NCBI GenBank assembly: GCA_007570785.1
Contig: ML662442.1
Location: forward strand, 60,164,180 to 60,228,179
Direction: 5' to 3'
Source: Antilocapra americana
Taxonomy: Eukaryota > Chordata > Mammalia > Artiodactyla > Antilocapridae
DNA: 64,000 nucleotides
The position numbers and the translations under genes are program-made. This document shows, one piece after another, positions 56,831 through 64,000 of this stretch; the stretch's first letter is position 1; each line of letters begins with the position of its first letter. The notes under the pieces were generated by a model that worked only from the letters and a program-made list of their open reading frames with translations, searched no databases and was not told the DNA's origin.

Positions 56831-58130
56831 TTGTTATATAATATTATATTAGTCTCAGATGTTACAATATAATGATTTTATATTTGTGTATGCTGTGAAA
56901 TCATCATCACAATAAGTCTAGTTAGTATCCATCACCACACTAATTTACACTTTTTTTTCTTGTGATGAAAAATTTATACTCATCAGACCAGTTCAGTTCA
57001 GTTGAGTCACTTAGTTGGGTCCGACTCTTTGTGACCCCATGGATTGCAGCACTTCAGGCTTCTCTGTCCATCACCAACTCCCAGAGCTTACTCAGACTCA
57101 CAAACTCGGTGATGCCATCCAGCCAACTCATCCTCTGTTGTCCCCTTCTCCTCCTGCCTGCAATCTTTCCCAGCATCAGGGTCTTTTCCAAGAAGTCAAT
57201 TTTTCACATCCAGTGGCCAAATTATTGGAGTTTCAGCTTCAGCATCAGTCCTTCCAATGAATATTCAGGACTGGTTTCCTTTAGGATTGACTGGTTTGAT
57301 CTCCTTTACAGTCCAAGGGACTCTCAAGAGTCTTTTCCAACACCACAGTTCAAAAGCATCAATTCTTCTGTGCTAAGCTTTATTTATAGTCCAAAATGCA
57401 CACCCATACATGACTACTGGAAAAACCATAGCTTTGATGAGATGAACCTTTGTTGGCAAAGTAATGTCTCTGCTTTTTAATATGACATCTATGTTGGTCA
57501 TAGCTTGTCTTCCAAGGAGCAAGTGTCTTTTAATTTCATGGCTGCAGTCACCATCTGCAATGATTTTGGAGCTCGAAAATATAAAGTCTGTCACTGTTTC
57601 TGCATCTGTTTGCCATGAAGTTACAGGACAGGATGCCACAATCTTTGTTTTTTTGAATGTTGAGTTTTAAGCCGGCTCTCAACTGTTAACTGTAATGGAA
57701 CTCGGCATTCAGATGGGTGTATCTTTCCTTTTCTCCTTTGCTTTTCACTTCTCTTCTTTTCACAGCTATTTGTAAGGCATCCTCAGACAACTATTTTGCC
57801 TTTTTGCATTTCTTTTCCTTGAGGATGGTGTTGATCCCTGCCTCCTGTACAATGTCACAAATCTCCGTCCATATTTCTTCAGACATTCTATCAGATCTAA
57901 TCCCTTAAATCTATTTACATTCATAGCAACTTTCAAATGTTTAATACAGTATTATTAACTATAGTCACCATGGTATACACTATATTCCTAGGACTTAACA
58001 GTTTTATAGCTGGAAGTTTGCATGTTTTGACCACCTTCACTCATTATTCTCACCCTACACTCTTGCCTCTACAACCATGTATCTGTTCTCTGTTTCTATG
58101 AATTTAGTCAAATAATCATTCGTAATTCTT
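56831..58130 (-). mobile_element. old L1 3' UTR, reverse, split by BovB
   Basis: The left part (56831-56985) reads 'tagtctcagatgttacaata', 'cacaataagtctagttagta' and 'tccatcaccacactaattt'. The right part (57916-58130) resumes 'tagcaactttcaaatgttta', 'cagtattattaactatagtc' and 'accatggtatacac'. The order is that of a reversed L1M 3' UTR, interrupted by BovB at 56986-57915. Confidence 0.8.
56986..57915 (-). mobile_element. BovB LINE, reverse, with large internal deletion
   Basis: 56990-57675 is the 3' terminus up to ORF2 codons that end MASCPVTSWQTDAE (minus-strand frame 57639-57373, with BovB motifs MTNIDVILKSRDITLPTKV and MYGC). From about 57690 the sequence jumps to a much more upstream BovB region ('ggcattcagatgggtgtatc', 'cacagctatttgtaaggcat', 'cctcctgtacaatgtcac'). 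The intervening reverse-transcriptase core, over 1 kb by family order, is missing. Confidence 0.9.
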
Positions 58131-58235
58131 TCAAACAATGTAAATGGGGACACTATGGCCAAGATCTTAACCCACAGAAGTTTCTCTCACCATAGTTACA
58201 AAGGTGAGAGGTAGTTACATAGTTTAGAGGTAGTT

Positions 58236-58451
58236 GCAAAGTGAGTGTTAGTCACTTAGTTCTGTCCAACTCTTTGCCACCCCCATGGACTGTATCTTGC
58301 CAGGTTCCTCTGTCCATGGAATTTTCTAGGCAATAATACTAGAGTGGGTAACCATTCCCTTCTCCAGGGGATCTTATTGGCCTAGGGGTTGAATCCCGTC
58401 CCCTGCATTGCAGGCAGATTCTTTACCATCTGAGCCACCAGGAAAGCACCC
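58236..58451 (-). mobile_element. Bov-tA SINE, reverse, with likely TSD
   Basis: 'tctgtccaactctttgccac', 'ggttcctctgtccatggaat', 'tctccaggggatcttattgg' and the head 'ctttaccatctgagccacca'. TTAGAGGTAGTT (58224-58235) and TTAGAGTTAGTT (58452-58463) flank it with one mismatch. Confidence 0.92.
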
Positions 58452-58579
58452 TTAGAGTTAGTTAAGTAGATTTAATATTGTAAAAATATAAAAAAATTCT
58501 TGAGACAGATTATAGCCTAAATTGCTAAACTGCTAAATCAAAGTTTCTAGGGATGGGGGAGAAATGAAATAAATCCAGC

Positions 58580-58985
58580 TCTTAGAATTCTGCATTGTGG
58601 TCAGAAAAAAAAATGTTTGCTATAACTGCTACTCTATTAAACTTGTTAAAACTTGTTCTGTGTCCTTGAGCTCTGTCTTGGAGAATGTTCCATGTGCACT
58701 TGAAAGGAGTGTGAACTCTGTTGGTTTGGGATGTAATATCCTGTAGATATCTGTTAAGTTCAGCTGGTCTATTGTGTCATTTAAGATGATCAATCGATTT
58801 TCTGTCTGGATGATCTGTCCATTGATATAAGTGGGATATTAAACTCCTCTACTACTATTGTAATACTGTCAAATTCTCCCTTTATGTCTACTAGTACTTG
58901 CCTTGTACATTATATGCTCTTGTATTGGGTGCATTTATGTTAATGATTATAACATCCTCTTCTTGTACTGATTACCTTTAGATAA
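58580..58985 (-). mobile_element. L1 ORF2 fragment, inverted part of an L1 insertion
   Basis: Reversed L1: 'ggagaatgttccatgtgcac', 'gtagatatctgttaagttca', 'tttctgtctggatgatctgt', 'attgtaatactgtcaaattc' and 'tattgggtgcatttatgtta'. It directly abuts a sense L1 3' region at about 58981, giving the head-to-head arrangement of twin priming. Confidence 0.85.
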
Positions 58986-59000
58986 ATGTATAAAAAAGAT

Positions 59001-59002
<2 letters not shown>

Positions 59003-59033
<31 letters not shown>
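59003..59033 (+). repeat. (TA)n microsatellite
   Basis: About 15 TA units inside the L1 copy. Confidence 0.95.
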
Positions 59034-59036
<3 letters not shown>

Positions 59037-59346
59037 TATTACTCAGCCATAAAAAGAATGAAAGTCTGCCATTTGTAGCAGTGTAGATGGATCTAGAGAA
59101 TATTATGCTTAGTGAAATGAGTCAGACACAGACAAATACTATATGATATCATTTATACATGGAATCTAAAAAACAATACAGATGAGTGTATATGCAAGAC
59201 AGAAACAGGTTAGCAGATATAGAAAACAAACTAGTGGTTCCCAAAGAGGAGAAAGAAATGAGATGGAGAAAATTAAGAGCATGAGCATAAGAGATAAAAG
59301 CTAGAATGTGTAAAATAGATAAGCAACAAGTGTATATACATGCATA

Positions 59347-59347
59347 C

Positions 59348-59397
<50 letters not shown>
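59347..59397 (+). repeat. compound (TA)n(CA)n microsatellite
   Basis: About 11 TA units followed by about 15 CA units inside the L1 3' UTR. Confidence 0.95.
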
Positions 59398-59399
<2 letters not shown>

Positions 59400-59535
59400 C
59401 ACAGGGCATTATAGCCATTAGCTTATAATAACTTTTAATAGAGTATAATATAGAAAAATACTGAATTACAATGTTATACATCTGAAACTGCTATAATATT
59501 GTATATCAACGATATTTAAAAAAGTTTTAAGTATA

Positions 59536-60400
59536 TGGCCATGGCCCTTATCTGAGAAAAAAACTGCACAATAGAAAAAGGTCTTTGTTGACAGATATCC
59601 CCTTAGTGACATGAAATAGCTTTGTATTAAGAGGAAAGAGACTATGTGAGCCTTGCTGTATTTGTCCACAACTTATCTCGACAATTTGCATCTTCTGCCT
59701 CTTCCTCATTCCAACCCATACCACACCCTACCCTCAGCTTCAGGACTTTTTTGATGTCCCCTTATCTTTTCTCATTGTTGCCTTAAATTTCTTCTCGCAT
59801 CAGTAAGTGACCTCAAAATCTTCAACCATGCTTAGACCGACCCAGTCCCCAGCTTTAGATTTAGTTATCTATAAATACTCACCAATACAGACTAGGAATC
59901 CTTTTATTTGTCTACAAACTCTGTTCAATATCTAGTACAATAGCAGTCTATAAATGCATAAAAATAATAAACACATAGCACTGAGCAAATACCTTGTAAC
60001 TCAAATTGATGACAGAGAACTTTTGATCAATCTTATGGAGGTATCATCAGGTACATGGCAGGAGCTGCGGAAAGAGCAAAGCCAGCCACATTCTATCAAG
60101 GACTCTGACCATCTGTTGGTCAGTCAATCTAGTTTTCCCATTCTACTTCTTTTCTGAAATAGCTGACTCACTTAACTTTATACACATACATATTTCTCTT
60201 CTAGGATTACTCTGCCTTGAGATAGATGATACCCTGACTGCCTTATTGAATACAAATTCCTTCTTAGTAATCATAATGTTAATTAAGATACTTTGAAGAT
60301 CTTGGCACACTTGTTACAATACTCTTAACTAAATTATTATTACACATAAAATTGCCAATGTATATCTTGATTTACCATTTCAAGAGTTGGCACAGGTTTT
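59536..60400. other. single-copy sequence, no gene seen
   Basis: About 865 bp without recognised features. Confidence 0.45.
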
Positions 60401-60401
60401 C

Positions 60402-60454
60402 CCACAACATGTTCAGTTTTCTACCACATGTTGAGTTTTCTACCACATGTTGCT
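60402..60454 (+). repeat. short tandem repeat, about 19-22 bp unit
   Basis: CCACATGTTGAGTTTTCTA (60424-60442) is preceded by a variant copy (60402-60423, CCACAACATGTTCAG...) and followed by a partial copy (60443-60452). Confidence 0.85.
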
Positions 60455-60719
60455 GTTCATTAAAGTCAGTCTTGGAGGATGCATGATTCAGGTAAAAGTG
60501 CAATCAGTGACACAGATTTTATCTTTAGAACAAGCTTCCCTGAACTGTAATAGAAGCCTCCAAGTCACACACATATATAATGATAAAGGACAAAAATCTA
60601 ACTGGCAGAGTTCCTTAGACAGAAAGCAAGTAACAGCACAGTCACTTGAATCCATATGAAAAAACCAAAAGCATCAGTAGAAATAATTGTGAAAAGCAGA
60701 ATAACTGCATGTTTCTTCT

Positions 60720-61395
60720 GCTTGTTCTCCTAACTGACTTAAAGCATAATCACATAAAATAATATGCTTTTAATTGTCATGCTGGTTCTATAACACATAG
60801 ACATGTAATATATTTGACAATCAAAATGCAAAGGAGGAAGACAGGAACAAAACTATACTGGAATAGGGAATAGCACCACATGGCAACCTGAATCTATAGG
60901 AAGAAACAAACAAACAAAAACAGAGTAAATAAGAAAATTAATATAGCAAATTCACTTAATGTATAGTTTTTCTTTTTTCCTCTCAGCTTCTTTAAAAGAC
61001 ATAGTTTACATAAAATGATAATTCGATCAATATGTTGTTCAGTCTATAAAACATGTAAGCATAATACATGTAACATAATAGCCCAAAAAGACAGGGATGG
61101 AGGGAATGAGAGTAAAGTTTACATTAAAGTTTCTGTATTTCATTGGAGCTAAGGAAGTAAAAATCCAAGATGCATTCTGATAAGTTATATATCACAAGTT
61201 TAGAGCAAGAACTGAAAAAATAATTCAAGAAATAAAACAGAAAAATCAGGAAAGCAAGTAAAATGTCACACTTGAGAATATGTACATAATACAAAAGAAA
61301 GCAAAAAAAAAAAGAGGAATGGAGGGGAAAAGATCGAGACACACAGAAAATCAAAGCTAACATGGTGGATGCAAATTCAACCTTATAAAAAATAA
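60720..61395 (+). mobile_element. old L1 (L1M) fragment
   Basis: Sense L1 upstream region: 'gcaaaggaggaagacaggaa', 'atggagggaatgagagtaaa', 'aataattcaagaaataaaac', 'aatacaaaagaaagcaaaaa' and 'gctaacatggtggatgcaaa'. Diverged; boundaries approximate. Confidence 0.65.
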
Positions 61396-62008
61396 TATTA
61401 GGATTTGGATTCAATACAACAATAGGAGGATCCTGAACCCATCTCCTCCAGGGGACACACCACATCTATAGCCATGGACAGAGAAAGTTCCTCTGAGGAA
61501 TATAAAACAAAAATTCACTCAGTGAATTCTACGCATTGAGCAAACAAACAAAAAACCCCACATCACAGAGGTCAGGGAGAATGAAACACAGTATCACCAT
61601 AAACTGTACTGGTATGAGGATCTAAAATTGGGAGAGAACTCACAACTCTCAGCTTCTTCTTGAGGGGCAAAGGATTTGAGCTCCACATGTGGCACCTCAA
61701 CATTTAAGAGCTGCACCAGAGACTAACCTTCAATACATCTGGATTTTTTTAAGGAGAAAAAAATTTTTTTCCACAAAGTTGCACTTCACTAAATTGCTTG
61801 AGGTCATGATTAACTTAAGAAATAAATTTTCTTAAATCTAGAACAAAAATTGAAGAACCATTGCCCAAACATCTAGTTTTGAAAGCCAGTGGCTTCCAGG
61901 ATTCTTCATAGTTCTGCCCCACTGCTACTTCACTAACCTCACTTCCCATCACTGATTACTTGCTGTCTGTGTCTCATGGTTCAGCACACAACGCTACCAC
62001 ATACACAT
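61396..62008. other. unassigned, possibly further old L1
   Basis: The stretch 61440-61730 may continue old L1, but I cannot confirm it. No gene. Confidence 0.35.
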
Positions 62009-62168
62009 AGTTGACCCTCCACATCTGAAGGTTCCACATCTGTAAAAGGATGTGTGTATCCCTGTGTGAAGCTGTATAACCCTGACTTGTAAGGGACTTG
62101 AGCATCCATGGATTTTGGTACCTGCAGAATGTTGGAACCAATCCCACATGGATAATGAGAGATGACTA
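62009..62168 (+). mobile_element. MER2-like DNA transposon (Tigger group)
   Basis: The left end 'agttgaccctccacatctga' and the right part 'aagggacttgagcatccatg', 'gattttggtacctgcag', 'ggaaccaatcccacatgga', 'gagagatgacta' match MER2 ends, with TA at 62169-62170. About 160 bp, with the central part deleted. Confidence 0.75.
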
Positions 62169-62296
62169 TATTCTTCTCTTTCCTGGAATACAATCCCCCT
62201 GATATTGTTTGCATGAAGAATTCAGATGTGTAAACAAGGATGCTTCCCCAGCGCCACCTTCCCCAGGGTTCTCTTTGTGACCTTTTTAACTCAGTC

Positions 62297-62420
62297 AAGC
62301 TTTCCCGATGACTCAGCGGGTCCACCTGCAATGCAGGAGACACAGGAGATATGGGGTCAGTCCTTGGACTAGGAAGATCCTCTGGAGGAGGAAATGGCAA
62401 CCCACTCCAGTATTCTTGAG
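62297..62420 (+). mobile_element. Bov-tA SINE, 3'-truncated
   Basis: Head 'ctttcccgatgactcagcgg', 'cacctgcaatgcaggagac', then 'ggaaatggcaacccactcc'. The BovA 3' half is missing. Confidence 0.88.
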
Positions 62421-63485
62421 GGAAGAAGAAAAAGTGTTCAGTTGTGCTTCCTAATGGCTTAGACCAATGCTTAGCACTTAACTGGCATTAAATAATTATT
62501 TATTGAGTTTAAAAAAAGATGAAAGAATGAAGAAAATAATGAAAATTGAAGAAAACCTTATTTTAAATGGAGATAAGAAATTGGCAAATAATTCTGTAAG
62601 GATCAGTCAATGAATTAATCTTATTGTAACTATTTTGTTGAACATCAAGGAAACTGACAAAGTCAACAAAGAAATAACACCTGACCTCATGAAATATTCA
62701 ATCTACAATATTTAAGGAGACAAGACTAATAAAAACAATAAATGACACAAATAAATGGAAAGTAAACCCCCAAACCTATGCAATGCCTGCAGAGAGACCT
62801 GTAGGCTGGAAGAGTGATTTTTAAAGATAGTCAGCTCTTTTCATGGAGGAAGTGAATCTTGTGCAGAATTTTGAAAAGTTGTCCCTGTAGAGTCACGATG
62901 AGGGTGTATTTTAGAGTCAGGATAAATAGCATAAGTAAAGGTCGTAAAGAAAGGAATAATTCTGCACTCCAGTGCAGACAGTCTGCTGACCCGATTGTCT
63001 GTAATCCCATCTTGGAATATGGACTTCTTGGTAACAGATGCTTCCAGTAGCTGCTGCAGCAACTTCAGTGAATTGCAGGGTCACTTAGTTTAGCCATGGA
63101 ATGAACTCATCTGGCTGCGAAGTGTCTCAAGGGCGATGCTGGAATGCATCACATTTGTTTCTAGCATTCAATCAGATTCCCAAGTCCAAGTCATATTTGT
63201 ATATGAGTCAAGGCAGAATAGCGTGGTACCAAAGTGTATGGTGGGGCACAGCTGCATTCATACTTGTTGGCAACTGCTTCACTCCCTCAATATGGGACAG
63301 CCTTGGATGAAACACCCTTTGCTGATCTGCGAAAGTTTGGCAAAGTATGGATTTACTCTTCTTATTGTAACTTAATAGATTCATCAATGAAGACCTATTC
63401 AATTTAAAAGGAATTAGTGTTTTTTTAATGAGAAGTTTCCCCGCTAAAATTCCTCTTGGGTGGGAAAGGGAAATAAATATTGACT
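62421..63485. other. single-copy sequence, no gene seen
   Basis: A 'cttagcacttaactggcatt' to 'tttattgag' stretch at 62468-62505 may be an L2/MIR end. The remainder has overlapping open frames on both strands at 62841-63375 (63-79 codons) with no recognised homology. A 137-codon minus-strand frame (63621-63208) begins inside the adjacent MIR and is not a gene. Confidence 0.4.
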
Positions 63486-63489
63486 GTGT

Positions 63490-63690
63490 GTCCTCTATTT
63501 GCCAGGAATATTTGATCTCCAAAAGCATCCTGGAATGTGGTATCATTATACCCGTTTTACAGATGAGGAAACTGAGCCTCAGAGAAGTGACTTTCTCAAA
63601 AGTATATGTGCTAGCATTCAAATCTTGGACAACCTGACTCCAAAACCCAGCCTCTTCTGCTGAATCTCCATTATACCTGCTGTCTATAGA
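63490..63690 (-). mobile_element. MIR SINE, reverse
   Basis: 'tacccgttttacagatgagg', 'aaactgagcctcagagaagt', 'gctagcattcaaatcttgga' and 'acctgactccaaaacccag' are the conserved core and flank of reversed MIR. Confidence 0.8.
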
Positions 63691-64000
63691 AACACAGAGT
63701 TACGAGACATAGCAATTTTCCACTTCACAATTAAGAAAACCGAGAAAATTATCTTCTCAAAACTAGAAAAAATTAGTACAATGATTTTATTTTCTGTGGC
63801 ATTAATATGTAGTAAGGAGAAAGAACTTTTAAAAATATCCATCTGATACTTGAATATCTTGAAAAATAAGTGCCTGAGAACTTGGAACTACACAATGGAG
63901 CAAAGTGCCCTAGTCTTCCATCTAGTGGAAGGTCAGTACAGAACAAGGTGAAGGGACAGTGCCAAACACTGACATGGAGTGAGATCGGAGGGGTAAAGAA
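63691..64000. other. single-copy end of window
   Basis: AT-rich; nothing recognised. Confidence 0.4.

Larger units (their letters stand above)
58986..59535 (+). mobile_element. L1 ORF2 end and 3' UTR, sense
   Basis: 'attactcagccataaaaaga', 'gtagatggatctagagaata', 'tagtgaaatgagtcagacac', 'catttatacatggaatctaa', 'aaactagtggttcccaaaga', 'tagcacagggcattatagcc' and 'atacatctgaaactgctata' are in L1 order and end in an A-rich stretch. Two microsatellites have grown inside it. Confidence 0.88.

Noticed and set aside
57373..57639. 88-codon minus-strand frame resembling a conserved protein
   Set aside because: BovB ORF2 remnant.
1..64000. CRISPR arrays, operons, prophage or bacterial mobile elements
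   Set aside because: The window is clearly ruminant nuclear DNA; no regularly spaced repeats or bacterial gene organisation are present.

Overview
The window is mammalian nuclear DNA from a ruminant, most likely a bovid (cattle, sheep, goat or buffalo group). The evidence is the interspersed repeats. There are many Bov-tA and BOV-A2 SINEs, several copies of the RTE-type LINE BovB, cetartiodactyl CHR SINEs, and ruminant L1 3' ends, on top of older mammalian elements (MIR, L2, L1M, MLT1, Tigger/MER2, MER5). Identifications come from recognising family sequence by eye; no database was searched.

I find no protein-coding gene, tRNA, rRNA or recognised ncRNA gene. The sequence is AT-rich and reads as a gene desert or part of a very large intron. 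Nearly all longer open frames fall inside repeats: BovB and L1 reverse transcriptase remnants, SINE bodies and dinucleotide repeats. The one long frame I cannot assign to a repeat is 43883-44491 on the minus strand. It has no ATG at its 5' end and no recognised homology.

Layout. 1-9400 is mostly single-copy DNA with a few MIR, CHR and BovB pieces. 9400-15760 holds Bov-tA, BovB tails, a Tigger2-like DNA transposon, an L1M split by BovB, and an MLT1 LTR. 16900-20560 is a dense nest: one old L1 carrying three later insertions, then a long BovB copy. 21000-31400 is mainly single-copy with CHR, Bov-tA, MIR and L1 3' ends; two L1 tails lie in tandem at 27685-28004. 31400-36600 contains an L1 with an inverted 5' part, a BOV-A2 half, an L2, a dimeric Bov-tA and a BovB. 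36600-49800 is single-copy sequence with MIR, CHR, Bov-tA, BOV-A2, L2, MER5-like and L1 pieces. 50200-50800 is the only clearly CpG-rich patch and is flanked by clustered TAATTA sites. 52800-59540 is again repeat-dense, including an internally deleted BovB nested in an old L1 and a second inverted L1. 59540-64000 has an L1M, a MER2-like DNA transposon, a Bov-tA and a MIR.

No operon-like or multi-gene system is present. The points most worth a second look are the CpG-rich, homeodomain-site-rich patch near 50.3 kb, three near-perfect hairpins (45945-45978, 51931-51954, 53542-53627), the unexplained 202-codon open frame, two L1 copies with inverted 5' parts, and nested insertions with legible target-site duplications that give relative ages.
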